A DNA stretch of 64,000 bases from Myxococcales bacterium (GTDB lineage Bacteria; Myxococcota_A; Polyangia; Fen-1088), in NCBI GenBank assembly GCA_003142855.1, contig PLNW01000074.1, forward strand, positions 1 through 64,000, written 5' to 3'. The position numbers were made by a program, and so were the translations under genes. Each line of letters begins with the position of its first letter. The stretch's first letter is position 1. The notes beneath the pieces are model-generated. The model ran no database searches. It saw only the letters and a program-made list of their open reading frames with translations, and had not been told where the DNA came from. Shown piece after piece: positions 37,156 to 45,471 of the stretch.

Positions 37156-37476
37156 GAAGTCGACATTTTCCCTGGTCAGTCCCGAGGCAGGAAGGTGAAG
37201 TGTCCCTTGACGAGTTCGACGAACGATTTCACCGGTTCCTCGAAGGGGTACCCGACACAGCAAAGACAAGCCACGCGACAATGGCGAAATGCCTTCGCCC
37301 ATGAGACAGCGCCGTGATCATTTTCCGGCGCGCTGTTGCTGCAACACACATGCCAGCAATCGCCGCCGCCACGATCGAGTGCTTTCGCTAGGGTTCGCGT
37401 CGATTCGGCGGACCCTGGGCACGACATGACCGCGACATTCCCGCCCTGCTTCTCAGGGCTGCCAGCGGTGCTAGCT
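37156..37476. other. Intergenic region between convergent membrane-protein genes
   Basis: There are 321 bp with no assigned gene. The minus strand contains one short Cys-rich frame (37176-37427, listed separately) with reasonable codon bias in its second half. No terminator-like hairpin with a T tract was seen. Confidence 0.5.
37176..37427 (-). CDS. Doubtful small Cys-rich reading frame
   Basis: An 83-residue frame starting MSCPGSAEST and carrying clustered cysteines (DCWHVCC, CRVACLCC). The last 30 codons (YPFEEPVKSFVELVKG to the stop) show the GC-rich third positions of real genes. No Shine-Dalgarno is clear and I recognise no family. It could be a small gene, a gene remnant, or chance. 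Confidence 0.25.
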   Translation of the reverse strand: MSCPGSAESTRTLAKALDRGGGDCWHVCCSNSAPENDHGAVSWAKAFRHCRVACLCCVGYPFEEPVKSFVELVKGHFTFLPRD

Positions 37477-39090
37477 TCACCGCGAGCTCGGCCGATCAGC
37501 TTCTCGCGTGCGTCGAACGAAGAGAACGCCGGCGCCGCCGCCCGCGCCCAGGAGAAGCAGAAGCACGATCCATCCCTCGGTCCGGTATTTGTCGGTTTCG
37601 TAAAGCCAGTGGTCGACGCGAGCCCGTTCGTAGGTTTCCTTGGCGTCGATGTTGAGTCGCGTGTGACGGCGCCAGGGGGCATCCTGCGAGGCGCGTTTCC
37701 AGTCGTGGCCCAAGGGCACATGCCGGATGAGCCAGAGATGACCGAGGATGGGCTGGAATGGGCCCAGCCACACCGTGGGATAGCTGTCCTCGAAACAGCC
37801 TTCGCAGAAACCGCCCTTGTCCGCGGTCAGGGAGGCGCTGCGATTGGGCAGACCGAGCCAGCGGCTGCGCACGTCCAGCCCGATGCGAATGAAATGGTCC
37901 CAGTAGAAGGCATTGCCCAGAAGTTGTACGCAAAGGCCGACCACCAGCAGCGCGGCCGCCAGCGAGCGCCCGGGTCGGCGCGCGCCAGAGAGAAAAGCGA
38001 TGGCCGGAAGCAAGAGCACGGGAACCGCGAAGACCGCGTAGCGCGGACCCCAGGCGAAGTCGCCCGGCCAGGAGGGCGAACGACAGTAGAACAGCAGCAC
38101 CGGCACGATAGTGGCCAGCATGGCCAGCACGCTCCCGCGATGGCTGCGCCAGAAACCGGGCAAGCCGAGCACAGCGAGGAGCAGCGGTGGCGAGTAGAGG
38201 AAGATGCTCTTGCCCGGCGAAAACAGAAAGCCCCACGCGCTGACCAGGACGTTCTCCACCATCACATCGCCCAGCTTGGAGTAGCCCGTGTTGGTGACCG
38301 AGCCGAAGCGAAGGAAGTTGTAGAGCAAGACCATGAGCAGTCCTGGCAAGAACCCCAGGCCCGCGCTGCCGAGCGCCTGGCCCAGGGAACGCAGATCCTT
38401 TCGATGCACCAACACGACCAGCAACAAGGCGCCGGGAAATGCGAGGGCGTAGATGTACTTGGTGTTGAGCAGCAGGCCGGCCCACAAACCCGTGGCCAGG
38501 GCCGTGCGTCGGTCGAGATGTTGCAAGAGCTGCGAGAGTTCGAGGAAGAAGCCGGTGAAGCAGGCGATCTGAGCGATCTCGCTGAAAGGATAGCGCGCAT
38601 AGACCCAGACGATGCTGCCCACAGCGAGCAAGATCGCCGCGAAGCCAGCCACGCGTGGCGAGGCACCGTGGCGCCGGCACAGGCGGAAGAACAACCAGGC
38701 CACCAGCCCGCCCAGCAACGTGCCGGCCACATGGCAGGCAAGAACCGCCAACAAGTGCGCCACCTCTGGGCCGGGGTGCAGGTACCAAAGAACGTTGCGT
38801 AGGGCCGCGCCCGGCAGGTGCAGCAGCGACGGCAGCCAAGGCTGGGGTGCATAGAATCGGCCCCCGCGGCCCGGCGGCGCATCCGAGGGCCAGCGGTTGG
38901 GCACCGCGATGCCTTCGCCATGCACCATGGACTCGGCCACGTCGTAGATGGGCCGCGCGTCGCCCCAAGGCACCTCGCGACTCATGCTCGCGAAGTAGAC
39001 GCAGGTCACGGCGACAAACAGGTACACGCCCGGGCGCCATCCCGAAAGCGCGCCGACCACGCGGTTCCATCGACCCACCAGGCCGCTCAT
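37477..39090 (-). CDS. Polytopic membrane protein, GT-C glycosyltransferase-like
   Basis: A 537-residue membrane protein with about eleven hydrophobic spans and a first periplasmic loop with an acidic pair (SREVPWGDARPIYDVAES) followed by RFYAPQPWLPSLLHLPG, a GT39/GT-C style arrangement. A soluble loop of about 110 residues precedes the last C-terminal span (WIVLLLLLGAGGGAGVLF). Its ATG overlaps the stop of the GT22-like gene by 4 bp, so both are made together. Substrate unknown. Confidence 0.7.
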   Translation of the reverse strand: MSGLVGRWNRVVGALSGWRPGVYLFVAVTCVYFASMSREVPWGDARPIYDVAESMVHGEGIAVPNRWPSDAPPGRGGRFYAPQPWLPSLLHLPGAALRNVLWYLHPGPEVAHLLAVLACHVAGTLLGGLVAWLFFRLCRRHGASPRVAGFAAILLAVGSIVWVYARYPFSEIAQIACFTGFFLELSQLLQHLDRRTALATGLWAGLLLNTKYIYALAFPGALLLVVLVHRKDLRSLGQALGSAGLGFLPGLLMVLLYNFLRFGSVTNTGYSKLGDVMVENVLVSAWGFLFSPGKSIFLYSPPLLLAVLGLPGFWRSHRGSVLAMLATIVPVLLFYCRSPSWPGDFAWGPRYAVFAVPVLLLPAIAFLSGARRPGRSLAAALLVVGLCVQLLGNAFYWDHFIRIGLDVRSRWLGLPNRSASLTADKGGFCEGCFEDSYPTVWLGPFQPILGHLWLIRHVPLGHDWKRASQDAPWRRHTRLNIDAKETYERARVDHWLYETDKYRTEGWIVLLLLLGAGGGAGVLFVRRTREADRPSSR

Positions 39091-40616
39091 GGAACTCCCG
39101 CTGGAATCAGCCGGCCGTAGGAACCCAGTGGACCGCGCACCGGCCGGCAGGGCCCATCCCGACGAAGGAGCGCGTAGCCGTTTGCCTGCGCGACGATCTT
39201 GTAGCGAACATCGCCCAGCTTCTGTCCTGGAATCAGCAACACGTAGTTGGCCACATCAAGACCCGGCCACCACAGCAGCGGCACGCGGCGATGCAAGTAG
39301 CTGTAGCCTCCGGTCCAATACGCGTTCACGTTGGGCATGACCAGACCACAGAGATCGGCGTGGCGTCCAGCTTCGGCCAGCAGCCGATTTTCCTCATCCA
39401 GACAACCCCACACGCTGGTCGCCGGGGGACTGAACTCGCCGGGCACCTGGAGCCCTTGCCCAATGTCGTCGAACGTCACGCGGCGAGCGCGCAGGCCAAA
39501 GGCCGCCAAAAGGACCAGACCCACCACCGCCGCACTGGTCGCAGGTCGGGCGCGCAGCAACGGAAGCCTTTCAACGAGGATGGCCAGCCCCACTGCGGCG
39601 CAGGTGAGAAAGAGCGGGAGTGCAGGATAGAGGAAACGTAGTTCCTTGTGCGGGAACAGGGAATGGATCGCGAGGAACAGCAGGGTCAGCAGAGCCACTG
39701 GCCAGGTGCGCGCAAGCCCCGCGAGAAAACCCAGCACCAGGGCCAGCAGGGCCAGCCCATTGGTGGCCAGCATGGTCTGCAGATAGAAGCTCCGCGACGA
39801 AACGCCCCATAGCTCGGATCCCTTTTCGATCAAGTTGAAGCGCAGGTACTCGATGGTTGACTGGAACGGCTTGCCCCAGGTCACCCAATCCAGAAGGCCG
39901 CCCAGGATCAAAGCCGCGAAACCGCCCGCTGCCAGAGCGATGGCGGCGCGAAGCCGGCAACGGGCCAGCACGATCAGAACCAGTGCTGCGAGCAGCGCCC
40001 CATTTTGACAACGGAGCACCGTCGCCAAGCCGAACAAGAAACCGGCTCCCAGCAGCTGCCAGACGCTCGCCTGCACCACGCCGAGTTTGGCGTCGGGCCC
40101 ACGCGCGCCCGAAGCGAGTCCGCACGGCCACAAGATCCACAACGACCAGGTCATCAAAGGCGCACAGGCCACTTCAGCCAAAGCGCGGCTGCTGTAGATC
40201 AGGCTGGCGGGAAACGCGATGGCCGCGATTCCCAGCAGCAAGCTTGCCGCCACGCCACCCATGACATGCGCCAGGCGCAGCATGGGATAGAACGTGATCG
40301 CGGCGCCCACAGCAAAGAGCAACTTGGTGCCGATCACCAGCGCCAGCCCCTGGTCGAACCCGAGCTTGGCCAGCACTTTCATGAAACCGCCGATCACCCC
40401 GGGCAGAAACCATGAGCGCGCCCCGGACTGGTATTCCCAGGGCACGAGTCCATAGCCAAAGGCCAGGCGGTGTCCTTGTTCCAGGGTCTGGAAGATCTCG
40501 TCGGCCCAGATCACGCCCTGATCGTGCACGGCCAGGTACGCGCGCGGGGCGAAGATCGCGACGCACAGGCCGAGCCACAGCCAGACGGGCTTGCGCAGAT
40601 TGACCGGACCGTTCAC
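39087..40616 (-). CDS. ALG9/PIG-B-like (GT22) membrane mannosyltransferase homologue
   Basis: A 509-residue polytopic membrane protein. Two GT22 hallmarks are visible: the first loop WADEIFQTLEQGHRLAFGYG followed by WEYQSGARSW and P, and the cytosolic-side LFPHKELRFLYP motif (HKE-x-RF), diagnostic of eukaryotic ALG9, ALG12, PIG-B and SMP3. About ten spans. In eukaryotes the family uses dolichyl-phosphate-mannose; a polyprenyl-phosphate donor is inferred here. The start is GTG at 40616, 52 bp after mrp on the same strand. Confidence 0.8.
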   Translation of the reverse strand: MNGPVNLRKPVWLWLGLCVAIFAPRAYLAVHDQGVIWADEIFQTLEQGHRLAFGYGLVPWEYQSGARSWFLPGVIGGFMKVLAKLGFDQGLALVIGTKLLFAVGAAITFYPMLRLAHVMGGVAASLLLGIAAIAFPASLIYSSRALAEVACAPLMTWSLWILWPCGLASGARGPDAKLGVVQASVWQLLGAGFLFGLATVLRCQNGALLAALVLIVLARCRLRAAIALAAGGFAALILGGLLDWVTWGKPFQSTIEYLRFNLIEKGSELWGVSSRSFYLQTMLATNGLALLALVLGFLAGLARTWPVALLTLLFLAIHSLFPHKELRFLYPALPLFLTCAAVGLAILVERLPLLRARPATSAAVVGLVLLAAFGLRARRVTFDDIGQGLQVPGEFSPPATSVWGCLDEENRLLAEAGRHADLCGLVMPNVNAYWTGGYSYLHRRVPLLWWPGLDVANYVLLIPGQKLGDVRYKIVAQANGYALLRRDGPCRPVRGPLGSYGRLIPAGVP

Positions 40617-40668
40617 TGGGGCAAGGATGCCCTCTCACCCTCGTCGGGTCCAGTGCGACGGCCAGCCG

Positions 40669-41760
40669 TCATTTGAGGACGCTGAGCCGACTGCTGCGCT
40701 TGCCGGTGCCGGGGTCAGGCAGGTTGAGCACCGACAGCGCGCAGGCCACTTGCTGGGCGATGCTGACGAATAGCTGGGCCACTGGCGATTTCGGTTCGGC
40801 CAGCACGATGGGTATTCCCGCATCACCACCGCTGCGCACCCCGGGCAGAAGCGGCACCTCGCCCAAGAAGCGCAGGCCTTCGCGTTCGGCCAGCCGGCGG
40901 CCCCCGCCACGCGAGAAGATCTCGTCGCGGTGCCCGCACGACGGGCACAGGTAGTAGCTCATGTTCTCGACCACGCCCAGCACCGGAACCTGCACCTTTT
41001 TCCACATGGCCATGGCCTTCTCGACGTCGAGGATGGAGACTTCTTGTGGCGTGGTGACCATGACCGCGCCTGTGACAGGAATAAGCTGCGACAGCGAAAG
41101 CTGCGTGTCGCCGGTACCAGGCGGCAGATCGACCACCAGATAGTCCAACTCGCCCCACTCGACGTCCTCGAGAAACTGCTGCAGCAGTTTGTGCACCATG
41201 GGCCCGCGCCAGATGATGGCGGTGCCGCGCTCGACGAAGAAGCCCACTGACACCACCTGGATGCCGTGGTGGACCGCGGGCTTGATCGTCTGGCCCGCGC
41301 CGATGTCCGGTGGCACCTCGGGGTTGCCCATCATCTGCGGGATGGAAGGCCCGAACACGTCGGCGTCCAGAATGCCCACCCGGGCCCCTTGCTGGTGCAG
41401 GGCCGCGGCCAGGTTGGTGGCCACTGTGGACTTGCCTACGCCACCCTTGCCCGCCGCGATCGCGACGATGTTGCGCACGCCGGGCAGCCTCTCTCGCTGC
41501 GGGCCCGGTCGCCGTGCCACCTCAGCCGAGAAGCCAACCTCGACGCCGGTCACGCCGGCCAGTCGTCCCACGGCCTCGCGCACCGACGCTGCGATGGCGT
41601 CGCGCGAGGGGCAGGCGGGCGTGGTCAACTGCAGCTTGATGCGAACCTGGCCGTTCTCGACGCCCACCTCGCGCACCATGTCCGCTGCCTGAAAGCTGCG
41701 GCCGAGGGCCGGGTCTTTGACCTGGGCCAGAATCGCGTGGACTTCTTCGACGGTAGGAAT
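40669..41760 (-). CDS. mrp: Mrp/NBP35-family Fe-S cluster carrier ATPase, apparent ATT start
   Basis: Binds and transfers [4Fe-4S] clusters to apoproteins. The N-terminal DUF59 (MIP18-like) domain starts at PTVEEVHAILAQVKDPALG. The P-loop is AGKGGVGKST, the switch DADVFGPSIPQMMG, and the cluster-binding CxxC is YLCPSCGHRDE. No ATG, GTG or TTG lies at the natural N-terminus. The codon at 41760 is ATT, with AGGAG (41767-41771) six bases upstream and 20 bp after the ribA stop, so I take it as the start (363 residues). The only upstream start, a TTG at 41907, would lie deep inside ribA. Confidence 0.92.
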   Translation of the reverse strand: MPTVEEVHAILAQVKDPALGRSFQAADMVREVGVENGQVRIKLQLTTPACPSRDAIAASVREAVGRLAGVTGVEVGFSAEVARRPGPQRERLPGVRNIVAIAAGKGGVGKSTVATNLAAALHQQGARVGILDADVFGPSIPQMMGNPEVPPDIGAGQTIKPAVHHGIQVVSVGFFVERGTAIIWRGPMVHKLLQQFLEDVEWGELDYLVVDLPPGTGDTQLSLSQLIPVTGAVMVTTPQEVSILDVEKAMAMWKKVQVPVLGVVENMSYYLCPSCGHRDEIFSRGGGRRLAEREGLRFLGEVPLLPGVRSGGDAGIPIVLAEPKSPVAQLFVSIAQQVACALSVLNLPDPGTGKRSSRLSVLK

Positions 41761-41766
41761 GACGAT

Positions 41767-41771
41767 CTCCT
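41767..41771 (-). promoter_or_regulatory. Shine-Dalgarno that defines the ATT start of mrp
   Basis: AGGAG on the minus strand, six bases before ATT at 41760-41758 and ten bases after the ribA stop codon. Its spacing is correct for the ATT and for no other candidate start. Confidence 0.65.
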
Positions 41772-41780
41772 GTCTGGACG

Positions 41781-42446
41781 CTAGCCTTTGCCGGACTTGG
41801 GCAGCGCGCGAAGCACAGCAATGGGGTCGGACGCGTCGGGATGGTGGCCCATCTTGTGGCGCTTGACCGCCAGGTAGTCCGCGTTGTGCTGATTCTCCCC
41901 CACCCAATGGGAAACGCGATCCACCACCGTCACCCCGGCGTCTTCCAGTCCCTTCACCTTGAGCGGGTTGTTGGTCATGAGCCGCACCGACAGCACGCCC
42001 AGATCGCGCAGGATGGCGCCGGCGATGTCGTAGGAGCGTTCGTCGGCTTCGAAGCCCAGCGCCAGGTTGGCTTCCACGGTATCAGCGCCGCCCGACTGCA
42101 AAGCATAGGCGCGAATCTTGTTGCCCAGTCCGATGCCGCGGCCCTCCTGTCGCAGATAGACCAGAACGCCGGCGCCTTCAGCCGCGATCTTTTCCAGCGC
42201 CACGTGCAGCTGCTCGCGGCAGTCGCACTTGAGCGATCCCAGGACCTCCGATGTCCAACACTCGGAATGTACGCGGGTCAGCACCTGGCTCTTGCCCTGG
42301 ACGGGCCCACGCACGATGGCCACGTGCTCCTGATTCGCATTGGCTGAGCCCGTCCCCTTTCCTTCCGCCAACTCATGGTACACGAATACTCGAAACGGTC
42401 CGTGGACCGTTGGCAGATCGGCTTCGGCATATCTCACGAGCTTCAT
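41781..42446 (-). CDS. ribA: GTP cyclohydrolase II
   Basis: First step of riboflavin synthesis, opening the GTP imidazole ring. The 221-residue protein is a stand-alone RibA, not fused to RibB. Zinc ligands are in HSECWTSEVLGSLKCDC, and the GTP-binding and catalytic region is YLRQEGRGIGLGNKIRAYALQ. RLMTNNPLK and GVTVVDRVS complete the family pattern. It begins an operon-like series with mrp and two membrane glycosyltransferases, and diverges from def across 146 bp. Confidence 0.97.
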   Translation of the reverse strand: MKLVRYAEADLPTVHGPFRVFVYHELAEGKGTGSANANQEHVAIVRGPVQGKSQVLTRVHSECWTSEVLGSLKCDCREQLHVALEKIAAEGAGVLVYLRQEGRGIGLGNKIRAYALQSGGADTVEANLALGFEADERSYDIAGAILRDLGVLSVRLMTNNPLKVKGLEDAGVTVVDRVSHWVGENQHNADYLAVKRHKMGHHPDASDPIAVLRALPKSGKG

Positions 42447-42592
42447 GGAAGTGAAGCGAGCAGGGTGGCTAAGCTACGAATGGGACCTAGGGTTGTCAAC
42501 GCGCGGGCGCAGCTTGTAGGGCGGCCCGCCGATTCAACAACACCTGTCGCGTCTTGCTTGCTCCGTCGTCGGATGTCATCCTTTCTAGTGAG

Positions 42593-43114
42593 ATGTCCAT
42601 TCTTCCCATCCTGCGTTTCCCTGACCCGCGTTTGCGGGAGACGTCGCGTGACGTCACCAACTTTGATGCCGAGCTGAAGCGTTTGGTCGCGGATATGACG
42701 GATACCATGTACCTGGCCGAGGGCGCCGGATTGTCAGCCATCCAGGTCGGCGTTCCGCTGCGCATCTTCCTGGTCGACCCCGAGGCGGCCAGCCGTCAGC
42801 CCACCGACCCACCCCTGGTTTTCATCAATCCCGAGATCGTGCGCCTGTCCGACGAGGCGCAGACCGGGGACGAGGGGTGTCTTTCGTTTCCCGGGATATT
42901 CGTGCCCGTGAAGCGGGCCATGACGGCCGAGTTCAAAGCGCTCGACGTCGAGGGCAAGCCCTTCACGGTCGAGGGCAGTGGTCTCTTCGCACGGGCCATG
43001 CAGCACGAATACGACCATCTCGCGGGCCGCTTGCTCATTGACATGGTGGGCCCGGTCAAGCGCCAGATCATCAAACGCAAGATGCGCAAAGAAGCCGAGG
43101 TCGAGGCACCTTGA
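42593..43114 (+). CDS. def: Peptide deformylase
   Basis: Removes the formyl group from the N-terminal Met of new proteins. The 173-residue enzyme has the three family motifs: GAGLSAIQVG (usual G-x-GLAA-x-Q with Ser for Ala), EGCLSFPG (metal-ligand Cys) and QHEYDHLAG (two metal-ligand His and catalytic Glu). The ATG at 42593 (MSILPILRFPDPRLR) fits the family length; the frame opens at 42554. folB follows 38 bp later. Confidence 0.97.
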   Translation: MSILPILRFPDPRLRETSRDVTNFDAELKRLVADMTDTMYLAEGAGLSAIQVGVPLRIFLVDPEAASRQPTDPPLVFINPEIVRLSDEAQTGDEGCLSFPGIFVPVKRAMTAEFKALDVEGKPFTVEGSGLFARAMQHEYDHLAGRLLIDMVGPVKRQIIKRKMRKEAEVEAP

Positions 43115-43152
43115 ACGCGGGAACCGCAGCGGACAAGGGCGCGGCCTAGCGC

Positions 43153-43518
43153 ATGCCCACGCTCGTGTTGTCTCGCATCAGCTTCGAGGCGCGCCATGGA
43201 GCGACCCCCGCGGAGCGGCGGTCTTTGCGCCGGTTCGAAGTGGACATTGAGATCGATGCGCCGCTGGAGACAGCCCAGTCCACCGATCGTTTGACCGACA
43301 CCATCGACTACCGGCAAGTGGCAGAGATCATCGTGGGGATCGGGACGGGCGAGACTCACCATCTTCTGGAAGCCTTGGCTCGCCACATGATCGACGCCCT
43401 GGCGGCCCACCTTCCCAAGGTCACCATGCGCCTCGAACTGCGCAAGCTCAACCCGCCCGACTGTCCAGGCCAGCCAGCCTATGCGGCGGTTCGCATGGCG
43501 TGCTCGGCCGGCGAGTGA
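43153..43518 (+). CDS. folB: Dihydroneopterin aldolase
   Basis: Folate-pathway enzyme that cleaves dihydroneopterin. The 121-residue protein starts with SRISFEARHGATPAE, the family's N-terminal block, and has TDTIDYRQVAEII and the catalytic-region HHLLEALARHMIDAL. It ends with LRKLNPPDC, similar to the usual KP-x-A-P motif. The next pathway gene, folK, lies 17 kb away. Probably co-transcribed with def. Confidence 0.9.
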   Translation: MPTLVLSRISFEARHGATPAERRSLRRFEVDIEIDAPLETAQSTDRLTDTIDYRQVAEIIVGIGTGETHHLLEALARHMIDALAAHLPKVTMRLELRKLNPPDCPGQPAYAAVRMACSAGE

Positions 43519-43626
43519 AGAGACTGATGCCTGTTCTCGAAGGCCTGTAGCGGGGTGGAGCCCAAGTCCATACCGCCCGAGCGCCAAAGTGCGCGACAGT
43601 CGGGTCGATTTTGGCTGCAATAGCAG

Positions 43627-44055
43627 CTACTCGTCGCGGCCGACCCCGGCCCGCAGGGCCTTCTTGGCACCCTGGGCGTGCTTGTCGGCCAGCATGCGGT
43701 TCTTGGCCCGGCGCGAGCGGCGCCGTTTCTGCCGTCGAATGCGCTCGCTCTCCTGCTGTTGCTGGCTTAGCCGACCGAGCCGCGCGGCCTCGATGCGATC
43801 GGCCAGTAGCTTGCGCGCCAGGTAGCGGTTGAGTCCCTGCGAGCGTTCCTGCTGGCACTTGACGGAGGTTCCGGTTGGCCGGTGCACCAGCACCACGCAG
43901 GTGGAAACCTTGTTCACGTTCTGCCCGCCCTTGCCGCCGGAACGCACGAAGGTTTCTTGCAAGTCCTCTTCCTGGATGTGCAACTCGGCCAGCCGCGCGC
44001 GCAGGGCATTGGCCTTGTCAGACGAAACCGGGAACAAGGCCCCGGTGTTGCTCAC
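43627..44055 (-). CDS. Small release-factor-like ribosome rescue protein (GGQ domain, MTRFR/ArfB-like)
   Basis: A 142-residue protein with only the catalytic RF domain. The peptidyl-tRNA hydrolysis motif is GGKGGQNVNKVST, followed by VKCQQERSQGLNRYLARKLL, closest in pattern to mitochondrial MTRFR (C12orf65). A strongly basic tail (RRQKRRRSRRAKNR) can enter the ribosome. No codon-recognition domain is present, so it probably rescues stalled ribosomes. The GTG at 44055 overlaps the stop of the PilZ gene (GTGA); the frame open to 44487 is a shadow of that gene. Confidence 0.88.
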   Translation of the reverse strand: MSNTGALFPVSSDKANALRARLAELHIQEEDLQETFVRSGGKGGQNVNKVSTCVVLVHRPTGTSVKCQQERSQGLNRYLARKLLADRIEAARLGRLSQQQQESERIRRQKRRRSRRAKNRMLADKHAQGAKKALRAGVGRDE

Positions 44056-44453
44056 GTCCCATCCTCGTCGTCGCTGGACTCGTCGTCGTCGCCGTCGGTG
44101 GTGCTGACGTCCTCCCAAAACCGATCCCACGCCTCGCTGGTCGAGGTCAGCGCGATGGCCATGCCTGGCGACAAAACGCCCTCGTGGCTGCCTTCCAGGT
44201 CGGAGAAACAACGGACCACCACGCCCACCGCAAACACGGCCTCGCCGCGCGGGCCCAGCACGCGCACGCGCAGCAAGGTTCCCACCCGTCGCGTTTCGGC
44301 AGACGCCACGAAGAGGCCGCCCCGGCTCACATCCACACTGCGGCCCAAGAAAGTGCTGACCATGTCCGCAAGCTGCATCCGCACCTGGATGGGATTGCGC
44401 CGCGAGGCCCGACGCTCTGGCACGACTGGCGGGGTGGGTTCTTTGGGAGGCAC
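44052..44453 (-). CDS. Single-domain PilZ protein
   Basis: A 133-residue predicted c-di-GMP-binding protein. The PilZ motifs are RRASRR near residue 14 (R-x3-R) and DVSRGGLF near 41 (D/N-x-S-x2-G). The C-terminus is strongly acidic (TTDGDDDESSDDEDGT), which is unusual. It starts with GTG 5 bp after the SEC-C gene and overlaps the rescue-factor gene. Confidence 0.88.
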   Translation of the reverse strand: MPPKEPTPPVVPERRASRRNPIQVRMQLADMVSTFLGRSVDVSRGGLFVASAETRRVGTLLRVRVLGPRGEAVFAVGVVVRCFSDLEGSHEGVLSPGMAIALTSTSEAWDRFWEDVSTTDGDDDESSDDEDGT

Positions 44454-44458
44454 GGGGG

Positions 44459-45424
44459 CTACTCCGTCGGCGCTCCTGCAGCGCCACCAGCCTTGCCGGC
44501 CTTGGCCGATCGGCCGGCCATAGTCTCTTTGAGAAAATCCTTGGCCTCTTTGTCCCAGGTATCGCCGAAGGTCTGCGCGTAGCCCACGGCCTCTTCGCGG
44601 CTACCGGCCGTGGCGGCCCCCAGGTTGGTCGCCTGCGCGGGAACCCGGCCCAGAAGGGCCGCGCCGAAGTGGGAATTGGCGTCGAGAGCCTTCAGCATGG
44701 CGGACTGGGCGGCGGCCCGATCGCCCGCGCCAAAGTGGGCCAGGCCCAGGCTCATGAGGGCGCGTCCGGCCCCGCTTTCTGACTTGCTGGCCACTTCCAG
44801 AATCGGCACGGCGTCGGCCGGCCGCTTGAGCTTGAGCAGGGCAGCGCCGGCGATGAGGCGAGCCTCGGTGCCCACCGCGTCCTGGTCCACCGCATACACG
44901 CGCTCGAGATCCACCAGAGCATCCTGGTAGCGTTCCTGGTCGAAGGCCAGACACCCGAGAGCGTGGCTGGCGCGCAGGTAGGCCTGCGCCTCCTTGCGGG
45001 AAAACGCGTCTTTGGCCCCTGACTCGCGCAGCTCGGTGGCCAGTTTTTCGGACACGCGCAGAACCTCGTTGAACTCCTTGCGCGCAGCATCCTGGTCGCC
45101 CGATCGCAGGCGCGCCAGGCCGATGGCGACGAGCGCATCCGCCCAGTCAGGCTTGAGGGCCAGGGCAGCGCGGAACTCTTTTTCGGCAGCCGCCGGCCTG
45201 CGCTGTTCAAAAAGCCGCCAGCCTTCGGCGAGCATCTCGTCGGGGTCAGGCGCCCGGGGCGGCGCCAAAGCGGCTGCCTCATCGCCGGCCAGGTGGCACT
45301 TCTTGTACTTCTTGCCGGAGCCGCAGAAGCACGGATCATTGCGTCCGGTGCTGGCCACACGGGCGCGCGCGGCTTCGGCCCGTTCGTCTCGTTGGCTTTC
45401 TTGTTTCTCAGGCTTGGCGGTCAC
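44459..45424 (-). CDS. SEC-C motif and TPR protein
   Basis: A 321-residue cytoplasmic protein. A charged N-terminal helix is followed by a SEC-C zinc motif at about 30-45 (GRNDPCFCGSGKKYKKCH), as found at the C-terminus of SecA. Then come four or five TPR-like repeats (about 68-250: AEGWRLFEQRRPAAAEKEF, ADALVAIGLARLRSGDQDAA, SLGLAHFGAGDRAAAQSA). The SEC-C motif suggests contact with the ribosome or SecB-like partners, but the role is not known. GTG start. Confidence 0.83.
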   Translation of the reverse strand: MTAKPEKQESQRDERAEAARARVASTGRNDPCFCGSGKKYKKCHLAGDEAAALAPPRAPDPDEMLAEGWRLFEQRRPAAAEKEFRAALALKPDWADALVAIGLARLRSGDQDAARKEFNEVLRVSEKLATELRESGAKDAFSRKEAQAYLRASHALGCLAFDQERYQDALVDLERVYAVDQDAVGTEARLIAGAALLKLKRPADAVPILEVASKSESGAGRALMSLGLAHFGAGDRAAAQSAMLKALDANSHFGAALLGRVPAQATNLGAATAGSREEAVGYAQTFGDTWDKEAKDFLKETMAGRSAKAGKAGGAAGAPTE

Positions 45425-45471
45425 GGCCCTAGTTTACCGATCACGGACCCGGTTCGACAGCGAGAATTGTC

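Noticed and set aside
37336-38802. A 488-codon plus-strand frame
   Set aside because: It is antisense to a clear polytopic membrane protein and has a Gln/Arg/Glu-rich composition typical of GC-rich shadow frames.
41761-41907. TTG start for mrp inside ribA
   Set aside because: It would add 49 low-complexity residues read out of frame from ribA, and no Shine-Dalgarno precedes it.
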